NCBI RefSeq assembly: GCF_914271485.1
Contig: NZ_CAJZAG010000002.1
Location: 496,001-560,000, forward strand
Direction: 5' to 3'
Source: Cupriavidus pampae
GTDB lineage: Bacteria; Pseudomonadota; Gammaproteobacteria; Burkholderiales; Burkholderiaceae
Length of the DNA stretch: 64,000 bases
The translations under genes were made by a program, and so were the position numbers. The notes under the pieces are model-generated. The model ran no database searches. It had not been told where the DNA came from and saw nothing but the letters and a program-made list of their open reading frames with translations. Positions 20,101-27,405 of this stretch are shown in pieces (position 1 is the stretch's first letter; each line of letters starts with the position of its first letter).

Positions 20101-22224
20101 GTGTTCAATGGGGCGACGCTGCTTGGTACCACGGTCGCCGATATCAATGGCAACTGGACGTTCACCACGCCTGCGCTCTCCAACGGCGCTTACGCACTGA
20201 CCCTCACCGCCACCGATGCGGTGGGCAATATCAGCACGGCGACCGCGCCGTACGGCTTTATCGTCGATACCATCGCGCCGGTGGCGCCGGTCATCACGCG
20301 GGCCAGCGGAACCACGCTCACCGGTACGGCCGAGGCGGGCAGTGCAGTAGGGATCGATCTCAACGGCGATGGCGTGGCCGATGTCACCGTTACCGCCACA
20401 GTGGGCGGCACTTGGTCGTTCTCGCCGTCGCCGGCGCTTGGCAATGGCATCGTGATTGGCGTGACCTCGACCGATGCGGCTGGCAATGCCAGCCCACGCG
20501 TCACCGCGACCGTCGATGCGCTGGCGCCCACGGTGCCGGTCATCAATACCGTGGTGGACAACGTGGCACCGGTGGTCGGCAATCTGGCGAGTGGCGCCAG
20601 CACCAATGACACCACACCGACGCTCAACGGCACCGGCGAGATCGGTGCGCTGATCAGCGTATTCAATGGCGCCACGTTGCTCGGCACCACGCTGGTCGAT
20701 GGCACCGGCAACTGGAGCTTCACACCGACCGCGCTGGCCAACGGCACCTATGCGCTGACGGTGACCGCTACCGATGCGTCGGGCAATGTGAGCGTGCCGA
20801 CCGCGGCGTTCAATGTCACCATCGATACCGTTGCGCCGACTGTCACCACGGCGATCACCACGATCACCGATGACACCGGGACGGTGGGTGACTGGGTCAC
20901 CGGCGATACCACGCCGATTGTCGGGGGCACGCTGAGCGCGGCGCTCGGCGCGGGCGAGGTGCTGCAAGTGAGCCTCAACGGCGGCACCACGTGGACCAAT
21001 GCGATCGTCACCGGTAATACATGGCAGTGGTATGCGCCCGGCGTGCTGGCCGATGGTGGCTATACCATCAGCACGCGCGTGGTCGATGCGGCCGGCAATA
21101 TCGGCGGCATCGCTAGCCAGGCGCTGACAATCAACCAGGCCGTCGCGCCGTCGGTTGCCGTGCGCGATGCCGGTGGGTTGCTCGGCATCGCCGATGCCAA
21201 CGTGCTTGGGCTGATCGAGCTGGGCCAGCAGCAGTTCTTCGCGGCGAGCGATTACAACGACAATATCCGGCAGGTCACGCTGTCGTTCGGTGGCGTGGTG
21301 GATCTGCTGGCACTGCAGACGCTCAATGGCAATCAGGCGCTTGCGGCCGAGCTGGGGCTGCGCTTCACGGTGGTCAACAACCCCGGCTTGCTTGGCATTG
21401 GCGCATCGTCGGTGCTGACCGTGACCTCGCTGGATGGCGGGCCGATCGACAACCTGCACCTCAACGAGTTTCTGGGGTCGGTAACGCTGAGCAGTGGGTT
21501 GCTTGGGATCAATGTGGGGCTGCTGAACTCGCTGTCGATCTCCGCCACCGATACCACCGGGCTGACGTCGACTTCCACCGCGAGCCAGTTGCTCAGCGCC
21601 GGGGTGCTGGCCAACCTGCTGGGCGGCACGCAACCGTCGGCGATCATCGAAGGCACCACGGCGGCGAACACGCTCAACGGCAGCGCCGGCGATGACCGCA
21701 TGTATGGCTATGCGGGCAACGACACGCTGAACGGCGGCGGCGGCAACGATCTGCTGCGCGGCGGCGCGGGTAACGACACGCTCAATGGCGGCGCGGGCAA
21801 CGACATCCTGATCGGCGGCAGTGGCAACGACACGCTGACCGGTGGCACCGGTGGCGATGTGTTCCTGTGGGAGGTCGGCGCCGCCGACAACACCGGCGGA
21901 AACGGCAGCGACGTCATCACCGATTTCGTGGTGGCAACCGGACCCAACCAGCCCGGCGCGGACCGAATCGATATATCGGCACTGCTGGTCGGATACACGG
22001 CCGATGCCGATGGTCCCGCGCATTACGTCAACGGCGTGGCCACCATCGACGCCGGCGACTCGATCCGCAACTTCCTGAGCGTGACCAACGTCAACGGCAA
22101 CACCGTCATCGCCATCGACCGCGACGGCACTGGCGCGGCCTTCGCGTCGCAGACGCTGGTCACGCTGAATAACGTGACGACCAACCTGGAGACACTACTG
22201 GCGAACCACCAACTGGTGGTGTGA
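11104..22224 (+). CDS. Giant BapA-like repeat adhesin, type I secreted
   Basis: A 3706-residue surface adhesin for biofilm formation or attachment. Residues 1-110 form the BapA-type prefix domain, followed by a Gly/Ala-rich hinge and a proline-glycine linker to about 175. From about 176 to 3320 I count 34 Ig-like modules. Fifteen are a long type (about 104 residues, with TNDNTPTLTGTAEA and FNGxxLLGT), 17 a short type (about 83 residues, with DLNGDGTADATVTA), and the first and last are divergent. The two types mostly alternate. The C-terminus carries RTX calcium-binding nonapeptides (GGAGNDTLNGGAGNDILIGG) and a type I secretion target ending LLANHQLVV. An AAGGAG ribosome site lies 6 bp upstream of the start. 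The matching secretion genes follow in the same direction. Confidence 0.93.
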   Translation: MASPAVLNDHKDLAVAAGTNTVAAPDGRTNFLVAASKDNVANYAREGNDLVVSFKNGQSLKIEGFFANGAQYNNLVLVQEDGRWLVSFDQAMVAGGDGIAEGAVLYEPIGMSTSTKALLGLLGLAAGVGIGAAAAGGGGGDGNPSSGSGGGGGGDGGTPPGGGTPPSPPTVTPVGNIIPGSGMQYTRDAAPMLSGTISPPNGSVLIAIDGQPPVTVTPDANGNWSYAVPRLGEGTHQIVLTHVNPDGTTSTPTEINVVVDTIVPTAPTLDPSSGNVLTGTAEAGSLVSIDLNGDGRPDATVTADANGNWRYALATPLANGTVVSVTASDLAGNVSPATVGTIDAAAPGAPLILQSDTSALAGTAEAGSTIDIDLNGDGTPDATVVADNNGNWSYTITTPIAAGTAVSVTASDAAGNVSTPSTATLADVTPPGLPTIAATNGNVLSGTAEANATVGIDLDGDGTMDVSVTATNAGTWTYTPATQIANGIVVTVTALDGAGNASLPASVTVDASPPPPPVVGSVTDDRAPVTGPLADGASTNDNTPTLSGTAEANSTITILNGTAVVGTVTADTNGNWSFTPGTALPDGTYTLTVTATDAVGNVGNPSAPFGLTIDTAPPAAPTIAATNGGTLSGTAVAGSTVAIDINGDGVPEATVTATGGTWTYTPAPPLANGTVVTVTALDAAGNASTPVSTTVDAAAPPPPVFVTVLDNVTPGTDPVASGGSTNDNTPTFTGTAEIGSTVNVYNGTTLIGTALVDINGNWSVTPSAGLPDGTYSFTATATDPLGNISQAGGPFGLTIDIAPPATPVITQSSATTLAGTAAAGSIIAIDLNGDGTADATVTATPGGTWTYAPGTPFLDGTAISVTAVDAAGNVSPPATVTIDAAPPAPPVIASVTDNVAPTTGPVGNGTSTNDNTPTITGTAEAGSTINIFNGTALLGTVVATGGNWTFTPPAGLPDGTYTITVTATDAAGNASTPGTPYTFVIDTAAPAAPLITGAADNQLPVIAPITNGGATNDTTPTLSGTAAAGTIINLYNGTTLLGTTTADINGNWSVAPTTGLTNATYALTVTATDAAGNVSAPSIVYTITVDTAPPSAPTVSATNGTTLAGTSEPNATISIDLNNDGTPDATVVANGSGNWSYLPATPLPNGTVINVTATDAAGNTSGIGTTTVDGSIVDTTPPAAPTIAATNGITLTGTAEAGSTVNLDLNNDGTADVSVQANGAGNWTYTPITRLPDGTVVSATATDVAGNTGAAGTVTVDGAPPPQPAILFATDPRGPLLSGGSTNDTTPTLTGVAEPGSTVTVYEGTTALGTVVATGGTWTFTLPTGALDGSHTYTVTATDAVGNISTPSNGYTVVVDTAAPGAPTIAPSNGSTLTGTAEAGSTVNLDINGDGTADATVTATGGTWSYTPGTPLGNGTVVNVTATDAAGNTSVATTLTIDRAAPAVPVIASVTDNAAPVTDNAAPVTGPILTGGATNDNTPTLTGTAEANSTINIFNGAALIGTVTAGPTGSWTFTPAAGLIDGTYTLTATATDAVGNTSAPTAVFTVTIDTVPPGTPTIAPTNGIALSGTADPGTLVRIDFNGDGTSDVTVTATPGGTWSFAPAPPLGNGTLITVTSVDAAGNVSAPATTAIDSAPPAPPVFTGAFDDTAPVTGTIGADGVTNDKTPTITGTAEANSTINLYNGTTLLGTVTANGSGVWTFTPTIDLPDGVYTVTATATDTLGNVGAPNTAFTFTIDTAPPAPPTIAPSNGTVISGTAAAGSTIALDFNGDGTADATVTATAGGTWTYTPTTPLLNGVTVSAVAVDAAGNTSTPTTATIDRAAPFAPLITGALDDAAPITGPILTGGVTNDTTPTISGTAEAGSIVRLFSGTTLVGTAVASITGAWSITPSPALLDGNYSLTATATDPAGNVSGASAAFNVVIDTTPPAAPTVGPNNGTIGSVLSGTAAVGSTVNLDLNGDGTPDVTVAATAGGTWSYTLLAPIANGIVVGVTATDTAGNVSAPATVTIDGVAPATPVLVGVSDNTAPVTGPVLTGGSTNDTTPTLTGTAEPNSTINVFNGIALLGTVVADANGNWSFTPATGLIDGTYTLTVTATDASGNVSTPTGTFTLIVDTVAPPTPIIAASNGSTVTGTAAPNSTIALDLNGDGTADATVTANGAGVWTYTPAPALANGTTISAIAIDAAGNASAPATAVVDAAPPPAPIIVSVTDNAAPVTGPVLTGGSTNDNTPTLTGTAEANSTINIFNGAALLGTVNADINGNWTFTPATALPDGTYTLTATATDAVGNTGAASTVFTVTIDIVPPAVPVIVVNTAATLSGTADAGSTIGLDLNNDGTVDTTVVANASGNWTYTPATPLGNGVVVNVTAIDAAGNSSTAATVTIDAAPPPAPVLVSVTDNIGPVLGPVLTGGSTNDGTPTLAGTAEAGSTINIFNGATLLGTVTATGGVWSFTPPDDLADGTYALTITATDAAGNVSTPSAPFVLTIDTVAPPPPVIVSVTDNVGPVLGTVAPGGFSNDNTPTLAGTAAAGSTINIFNGAALVGTVSADAITGAWTFTPGTALPDATYTFTAVAVDAAGNPSTASASFAVTIDTAPPPAPTIALTNGTALSGTGEAGSFVNIDLNGDGTADATVGVDGSGNWSYQPVTPLGNGVVVTVTGTDRAGNTNPTGASTTVNIFLNDTTPPAVPTIAATNGTVLAGTAEAGSTVNIDLTGDGVADVSVTTTAGGAWTYTPPTRLGNGIVVSVTATDGAGNTSPPASTIVDAAPPAAPVLLTVTDDVAPTLGLVLANGVTNDTTPTLTGTAEAGSLVNIFNGATLLGTVTATGGVWTFTPPALIDGTYTITTTATDAVGNTSVASGGFTFRVDTTAPALPTVGASNGTTLSGSAEAGSIVGLDFNGDGVADATVTATVGGTWTYTPTVPLVNGTVVAVTATDAAGNVSAPAGTIIDRLAPAAPFLLLVNDDVAPLTGSIAPGSRTNDTTPTLIGTAEAGSTISVFNGATLLGTTVADINGNWTFTTPALSNGAYALTLTATDAVGNISTATAPYGFIVDTIAPVAPVITRASGTTLTGTAEAGSAVGIDLNGDGVADVTVTATVGGTWSFSPSPALGNGIVIGVTSTDAAGNASPRVTATVDALAPTVPVINTVVDNVAPVVGNLASGASTNDTTPTLNGTGEIGALISVFNGATLLGTTLVDGTGNWSFTPTALANGTYALTVTATDASGNVSVPTAAFNVTIDTVAPTVTTAITTITDDTGTVGDWVTGDTTPIVGGTLSAALGAGEVLQVSLNGGTTWTNAIVTGNTWQWYAPGVLADGGYTISTRVVDAAGNIGGIASQALTINQAVAPSVAVRDAGGLLGIADANVLGLIELGQQQFFAASDYNDNIRQVTLSFGGVVDLLALQTLNGNQALAAELGLRFTVVNNPGLLGIGASSVLTVTSLDGGPIDNLHLNEFLGSVTLSSGLLGINVGLLNSLSISATDTTGLTSTSTASQLLSAGVLANLLGGTQPSAIIEGTTAANTLNGSAGDDRMYGYAGNDTLNGGGGNDLLRGGAGNDTLNGGAGNDILIGGSGNDTLTGGTGGDVFLWEVGAADNTGGNGSDVITDFVVATGPNQPGADRIDISALLVGYTADADGPAHYVNGVATIDAGDSIRNFLSVTNVNGNTVIAIDRDGTGAAFASQTLVTLNNVTTNLETLLANHQLVV
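15463..15504 (+). repeat. Perfect 21-bp tandem duplication inside the adhesin gene
   Basis: A 21-bp unit starting GTCACCGATAACG occurs twice head to tail with no mismatch. It adds one extra copy of the residues VTDNAAP to a single long-type module (module 15). It keeps the frame and looks like a recent slippage event. Confidence 0.9.
18406..18460 (+). repeat. 55-bp block identical to 19546-19600 within the adhesin gene
   Basis: This block (starting ATCTTCAACGGTGCC) is repeated without mismatch exactly 1140 bp (380 codons) downstream, while the flanking sequence differs between copies. Identity at silent positions points to recent gene conversion or duplication between two long-type modules. 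Confidence 0.85.
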
Positions 22225-22230
22225 GTGTGA

Positions 22231-22571
22231 TTTGCTCCCCGCTCCGCGTGGGAACGGGCCACACCGGTGACGCATCAAACGCCGTCGGTTTGCTCCCCGC
22301 TCGGCGTGGGAACGGGCCACACCGGGGGGCGCGTCAAACGCCGTCGGTTTGCTCCCCGCTCCGCGTGGGAACGGGCCACACCGGTGACGCATCAAACGCC
22401 GTCGGTTTGCTCCCCGCTCCGCGTGGGAGTGGGCCACACCGGTGGCGCATCAAACGCGGTTGGTTTGCTCCCCTCTCCCCTTGGGGAGAGGGGCCGGGGG
22501 AGAGGGGTATTGATCTCACTCCAGTGTTTTCTCCCCTCTCCCCTTGGGGAGAGGGGCCGGGGGTGAGGGCA
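22231..22571. repeat. 58/59-bp tandem array ending in C-rich/G-rich hairpins
   Basis: The 380-bp gap between the adhesin and the tolC-like gene holds four near-identical units with starts at 22231, 22289, 22348 and 22406. A fifth at 22464 switches to the CCCCTCTCCCC/GGGGAGAGGGG hairpin, and one more hairpin lies at about 22530-22565. Each unit opens with TTTGCTCCCC and contains CATCAAACGCCGTCGG. The same opening and hairpin occur in the other intergenic arrays. No gene is supported in the gap. The array may modulate read-through from the adhesin into its secretion genes. Confidence 0.88.
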
Positions 22572-22604
22572 GCCACCCTTAACTAACCGATATCAACAAG
22601 ACAA

Positions 22605-24017
22605 TTGCCCAACATCCGTCCAACCGGTATCAACCCAAAACATGCAGCAATCTGCTGCGCGCTAGCGCTGGCATCGGCCACGGCAACCGCCGCCCCACCG
22701 GAGCTGATGCTATCGCCGCTGGCATCGCCCCCACCTTCCCCGATAGCCGACACCAGTGGCATGCGCCACATCCAGATGCAGGGCATCGGCATCCGTGAAG
22801 CCATCGGTCTCGCCATCTCCCGACACCCCGACATCAGCCGCGCCAACGCCGTGATCGCGCAAAGCAACTCGGAGATCGCCGTAGCCAAGGCCGCGTGGTA
22901 CCCCAAGCTCGAATACGGCGTGCGCCCCGGCTACGGCGCCACCTACGGCACTGGCGGCAATCTCGCCGGCGTCCGCGGTTCGCTCGGCGTGAGCCAGCTC
23001 GTGTACGACTTCGGCAAGACCCAGAGCCGCATCGCGGCAGCCGATGCCCAATTGAACCGCAACCGGCATCTGCTCACCGACACCATGGAAACCATCGCGC
23101 AAAACACCGCCGCGACGTTCGTCGAGCTGGCCGCCAGCCAGGAGATCGTGGCCGCGGCACAAAGGCAGGTAGACGCCCTCACCGCCACGCGCAGCAAGAT
23201 CGGCGATCGCGTCCGCGCGGGCCTGTCCGTCAACTCGGACCGCAATATGGCCGACATCGCGATCCAGCGCGCGAAATCCGACCAGCTCCGCGCGCGCAGC
23301 CGTTTCGACGTGGCGGCCTCGCGTCTGGCCGAGCTCATCGGCATCAAGCCCGAGCAGGTCGAAGACCTCACCGGCACTAACGGCGACATCAACCAGCTCG
23401 GCGACGAGATGGGTACCGTAGAGCAAACGCCCGCGGTACTGGCCGCAGGCGCAGCCGTCGAAGCCGCCCAGGCCCACGTCTCGCAGGCCCAGGCCGAGCA
23501 GTACCCCTCGGTGAGCGTGGGCGTCAGCCGCACGGTCTCAACCGGTCCCTCCAGCGCGTACGACGACACCTGGGTTGGCGTGTCGATCTCCGGCGACTTC
23601 TCGCTGGGCCGCCTCAACCAGCACCGCATCGCCGCCGCGCAGGCCGAACGCCGCGCCGCGCTCGACGCGCTCGACAATCAGCGCCTGATCGCCCGCACCG
23701 CCTTGCGCGCGTCGTCCACCGAAGCCGCCGGCGCGATTGCGCGCAAGGACAGCTACGAGCAGATGATCACCCTGCTGCGCGCCTCGCGCGATCTGTACTG
23801 GCAGGAATACATCCTCAACAAACGTACCCTGACCGACGTCCTGAACCCCGAGCGCGAGATCTTTATCGCCGAGCAGGAATGGGTCAGCGCCATGGCCGAC
23901 GCCACCGTCGCACGCGTGCGCGCGCACGTCGCAGTCGGCCGCTTCGTCGATCTGCTGCGCGAGCAGGAACTGGGAGTCGACACCGCCCCAGAAACGAGAG
24001 CGAGAGCCAAACCATGA
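22605..24017 (+). CDS. TolC-family outer membrane efflux protein for type I secretion
   Basis: A 470-residue outer membrane channel of the TolC/LapE type. A Sec-like signal peptide ends near residue 30 (ASATATAAPP). Two OEP repeats follow, with long helices such as EIAVAKAAWYPKLEYG and AAVEAAQAHVSQAQAEQYPSVSVG, and the closing region ILNKRTLTDVLNPEREIF typical of the family. The only start that keeps the signal peptide is a TTG, with no strong ribosome site, so expression may be low or coupled to upstream translation. The stop overlaps the next gene (ATGA). With the ABC and HlyD-like genes it forms the complete export machine for the upstream adhesin. Confidence 0.9.
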   Translation: MPNIRPTGINPKHAAICCALALASATATAAPPELMLSPLASPPPSPIADTSGMRHIQMQGIGIREAIGLAISRHPDISRANAVIAQSNSEIAVAKAAWYPKLEYGVRPGYGATYGTGGNLAGVRGSLGVSQLVYDFGKTQSRIAAADAQLNRNRHLLTDTMETIAQNTAATFVELAASQEIVAAAQRQVDALTATRSKIGDRVRAGLSVNSDRNMADIAIQRAKSDQLRARSRFDVAASRLAELIGIKPEQVEDLTGTNGDINQLGDEMGTVEQTPAVLAAGAAVEAAQAHVSQAQAEQYPSVSVGVSRTVSTGPSSAYDDTWVGVSISGDFSLGRLNQHRIAAAQAERRAALDALDNQRLIARTALRASSTEAAGAIARKDSYEQMITLLRASRDLYWQEYILNKRTLTDVLNPEREIFIAEQEWVSAMADATVARVRAHVAVGRFVDLLREQELGVDTAPETRARAKP

Positions 24018-26227
24018 GCGCCATTCCCGAACCGACGCCAGCGGAGACGCCAGAAGCAGACGGCGCCCCCCTCGAACGCTGGACCGAGGCCATCCTGATG
24101 GCCGCGCGCCATCTTGGCCTCACCAATTCGCCCGAACTGATCCGCGGTGCCTCCGCCTGGGCCGACCGCGCCGACGGCGAGCGCACGGTGATCGAAATGG
24201 CCGCCGCCGCCGGCATCACCGCGCAGTTCGCCGACGTGAGGCCACAAGACCTGTCGGACGTCCTGCTGCCCGCATTGGTGCCCATCGACGACCGCCACGT
24301 CGGCCTGATCGTCTCGGTATCGCACGGCAAGGCGATGGTGCAACTCGCCACCGATGGCGGCAGCGTCGAACGCACGCCGTTGCTCGAATCGCTCCTGCGC
24401 CCCGGTCACCAAGGAAAACTCCGCGTTCTGCTGCTACGCGAGCGCGAAACCCAACGCAGCGACCGCCTCGACGCGTATATCGCCATGCAGCCCAAATCGT
24501 GGCTGGCCGGCGCATTCACCGCCAACTGGCGCACCATGCTCGAACTCGGCCTCGGTTCGCTGTTCGGCAACCTGCTCGCGGTCGCCACCTCGCTATTCGC
24601 CATGCAGGTATGGGACCGTGTGGTCCCGGCACGTTCGACCAACACACTGTGGGTACTGACCGCCGGCGTCGCGCTCGCATTAGTGCTGGAACTCGCCATC
24701 CGTACCGCACGCGTAGCCATCGCCGATCATTTCGGCAAACAGGTCGACCTCAAGCTGTCCGCCATGTTCTTCGCCCGCGTGCTCGATATCCGCAACGACG
24801 CGCGCCCGCAATCCCCCGGCACGCTGATCTCGCAACTACGCGACCTCGAGCAACTGCGCGAACTGCTCACGTCGAGCTCGCTAGGCGTGTTGATCGACCT
24901 GCCCTTCGTGGTCGCGTTCCTGTTCATCATCTGGCTGCTGGGCGGCTGGCTCGTGCTGGTGCCATTGGTGGCCATTCCGCTGCTGATCCTGCCCGGCCTG
25001 CTCGCGCAGTTTCCACTCGCGCGCCTGTCCACCGAGGGCATGGCCGAATCCGCGCTACGCAACGCGATTCTGATGGAATCGATCTACCGCGCCGAGGACA
25101 TCAAGTCCCTGCAGGCGGAACCCCGCTTTCGCAAGCTGTGGCAACACGTCAACGAGGTCAATGGCGAGATCGGACTCAAGCAACGCTTTATCGCCGGAAT
25201 GCTCGTCAACTTCTCGCAAACCATCCAGCAGGTGGCGTATATCGGCGTGATCGTGGGCGGCGTGTATGGCATTCTCGACGGCAACCTGTCGTTCGGCGCG
25301 GTGCTGGCATGCTCGATCCTCACCAGCCGCACCATCGCCCCGCTCTCGCAGATTCCAGCCGTGCTGGGCCGCATCCAGAACGCGCGCGTCGGCAAGAAGG
25401 CGTTGGACAAACTACTCGATCTGCCACTCGACCATGAACCCGGCAACGATGCCTACCATCGTCCCGCGCTGGTCGGCCGCTATCGCTTCGAAAGCGTGGT
25501 CTACGGTTTCGACCCACAAGAGAAGCCCGCGCTCGTGATTCCGCAGTTGCGCATCGAACCGGGCGAACGCATCGCGATTCTCGGCCGCGTGGGCGCCGGC
25601 AAATCGACCCTGCTGCGGCTGATGGCCGGTCTGGCCACGCCGGTGCAAGGGCGCGTGATGTTCAACGAAACGCCGATGGGCCTGATCGACACCGCCGACA
25701 TCCGCCGCGATGTCGGCGTGGTCATGCAGGAATCGAACCTGTTCTACGGCACGCTGCGCGACAACCTGCGCATCGCCGATCCGCTCGCTACCGACGAGGC
25801 ATTGCTGGAAGCGCTGCATCTCGCCTGCGCGGACCAGATGCTGTTGAACCAGCCGCATGGGCTCGACCTGCGCATCCGCGAGAATGGCGTGGGTCTCTCG
25901 GGCGGCCAGCGTCAGGCGGTGGTACTGGCACGCACGCTGCTGCGCGCACCCAATGTGCTGCTGCTCGACGAACCGACCGCATCGCTCGATGAAGCCACCG
26001 AACACAGCATCATCGAACGCGTGGGCGGCTGGCTTGGCAATCGCACGCTGGTAGTGGCGACGCATCGCTACGCAGTGCTGGCTCTGGTCGATCGCATGAT
26101 CGTGCTGGACGGCGGCCGCATTGTGCGCGACGGCCCCAAGGATGACGTGCTGGCCAGCCTGCGGCGCAACGCCGCCTCGCCCGCCGCGCATATGCGGCCG
26201 GCATCGGCTACGGGAGGTGCGATATGA
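24014..26227 (+). CDS. Type I secretion ABC transporter (LapB/LssB type)
   Basis: A 737-residue inner membrane exporter. Residues 1-150 form a C39-like domain with no cysteine at all, so it cannot cleave its substrate and probably binds it. The transmembrane domain covers about 165-450. The nucleotide-binding domain has Walker A GRVGAGKST at about 524, the signature LSGGQRQA at about 627 and Walker B VLLLDEPTASLDE. This architecture is that of transporters for giant RTX adhesins. It overlaps both neighbours by 4 bp, which indicates one co-translated operon with the channel and the membrane-fusion protein. The obvious client is the BapA-like adhesin upstream. Confidence 0.93.
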   Translation: MSAIPEPTPAETPEADGAPLERWTEAILMAARHLGLTNSPELIRGASAWADRADGERTVIEMAAAAGITAQFADVRPQDLSDVLLPALVPIDDRHVGLIVSVSHGKAMVQLATDGGSVERTPLLESLLRPGHQGKLRVLLLRERETQRSDRLDAYIAMQPKSWLAGAFTANWRTMLELGLGSLFGNLLAVATSLFAMQVWDRVVPARSTNTLWVLTAGVALALVLELAIRTARVAIADHFGKQVDLKLSAMFFARVLDIRNDARPQSPGTLISQLRDLEQLRELLTSSSLGVLIDLPFVVAFLFIIWLLGGWLVLVPLVAIPLLILPGLLAQFPLARLSTEGMAESALRNAILMESIYRAEDIKSLQAEPRFRKLWQHVNEVNGEIGLKQRFIAGMLVNFSQTIQQVAYIGVIVGGVYGILDGNLSFGAVLACSILTSRTIAPLSQIPAVLGRIQNARVGKKALDKLLDLPLDHEPGNDAYHRPALVGRYRFESVVYGFDPQEKPALVIPQLRIEPGERIAILGRVGAGKSTLLRLMAGLATPVQGRVMFNETPMGLIDTADIRRDVGVVMQESNLFYGTLRDNLRIADPLATDEALLEALHLACADQMLLNQPHGLDLRIRENGVGLSGGQRQAVVLARTLLRAPNVLLLDEPTASLDEATEHSIIERVGGWLGNRTLVVATHRYAVLALVDRMIVLDGGRIVRDGPKDDVLASLRRNAASPAAHMRPASATGGAI

Positions 26228-27399
26228 ACACGTACACGATGTGGATGCGTACAGGCCGCCACCATGCCAGCGGCCCTCGCTACCTGCTGTGGCTGATCAT
26301 CGGCGCGCTGGCCATCTTCCTGATCTGGGCCGGTTTCGCGCAGCTCGATGAGGTAGCGGTCGGCGAAGGCAAGGTGACGCCAGCGTCGAAGGGCCAGATC
26401 ATCCAAAGCCTTGAAGGCGGCATCGTGTCGGACCTCGCCGTGCGCGAGGGCGATGTGGTGCAGGCCGGCCAGCAACTGGCCACGCTCGATCCGGTGCTGG
26501 CACGCTCGTCGATGGAAGAAGCCCTCGAGAAGATCGTCGCGCTTCAGGCACGCGCGGCGAGGTTGCAGGCCGAAATGAACGATGCACCGAGCGTGAAATT
26601 CCCGGCCGAACTGGCGAAGGAGCAGGCGGTCGTCGAACGCGAACGACAGGCCTTCGACACCAACCGCCGCGCGTTTCGCGACAACGTCGGGAATTTGCAG
26701 AAGCAGTTGAAGCTGGCGCAGGACGAGTTGCAGATTGCATTGCCGCTGCTGCGCACGGGCGCCACCAACGAGGTGGAAATCCTGCGTCTGCGGCAGAAGG
26801 TGGCCGAACTCTCGACCAAGCTGTCGGCCACCTCGAGCGAGTACTACGTCGCGCTGAAATCCGACTACGCCACCACGATGGGAGATCTCGGCCCGCTGCT
26901 CAAGGTGCGCGAGGGCCGCGCCGACCTGCTGCGGCGCACGGCCATCACGTCGCCATCGCGCGGCATCGTCAAGGACATCCGCATCTCGACCATCGGGGGC
27001 GTGGTGAGTCCGGGCGGTGTGCTGATGGAAATCGTGCCCCTCGGTGACCAATTGCTTGTGGAAGCACGGCTGAGCCCGCGCGACATTGCCTTTATCCATC
27101 CGGGCCAGGCCGCCACGGTCAAGATTTCGGCGTACGAGTCATCGGTGTACGGCACGCTGCCCGCCAAGGTGGACCGCATCTCGCCAGACACGATCGAAGA
27201 CCAGGTCGACAAGCGCGTCTACTATTACCGTGTGTACGTGCTGACTGATCACGCCTATCTGGAAACGAGCGATGGCAAGCGGCACCCGATCCTGCCGGGG
27301 ATGGTCGCCACCGCTGAAATCCAGACCGGTCACCGCACGGTGTTGCAGTACCTGTTGAAACCGCTGAACCGCGCGGCCGAAGCCTTGCGCGAGCGGTGA
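26224..27399 (+). CDS. HlyD-family membrane-fusion protein of type I secretion
   Basis: A 391-residue periplasmic adaptor. One N-terminal membrane segment (about 20-40, LLWLIIGALAIFLIWAGF) anchors it in the inner membrane. The lipoyl half-motif GQIIQSLEGGIVSDLAVREGD, a long coiled coil (about 105-220) and the HlyD C-terminal signature GMVATAEIQTGHRTVLQYLLKPL follow. It bridges the ABC exporter and the TolC-like channel. It is the last gene of the secretion operon, and the convergent aldehyde oxidoreductase operon ends 6 bp away. Confidence 0.93.
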   Translation: MNTYTMWMRTGRHHASGPRYLLWLIIGALAIFLIWAGFAQLDEVAVGEGKVTPASKGQIIQSLEGGIVSDLAVREGDVVQAGQQLATLDPVLARSSMEEALEKIVALQARAARLQAEMNDAPSVKFPAELAKEQAVVERERQAFDTNRRAFRDNVGNLQKQLKLAQDELQIALPLLRTGATNEVEILRLRQKVAELSTKLSATSSEYYVALKSDYATTMGDLGPLLKVREGRADLLRRTAITSPSRGIVKDIRISTIGGVVSPGGVLMEIVPLGDQLLVEARLSPRDIAFIHPGQAATVKISAYESSVYGTLPAKVDRISPDTIEDQVDKRVYYYRVYVLTDHAYLETSDGKRHPILPGMVATAEIQTGHRTVLQYLLKPLNRAAEALRER

Positions 27400-27405
27400 G
27401 TTGCC

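Noticed and set aside
19036-22023. 995-codon open frame on the minus strand
   Set aside because: It is antisense to the repetitive adhesin. Repeated codons of the adhesin keep the frame open and the product shows no family features.
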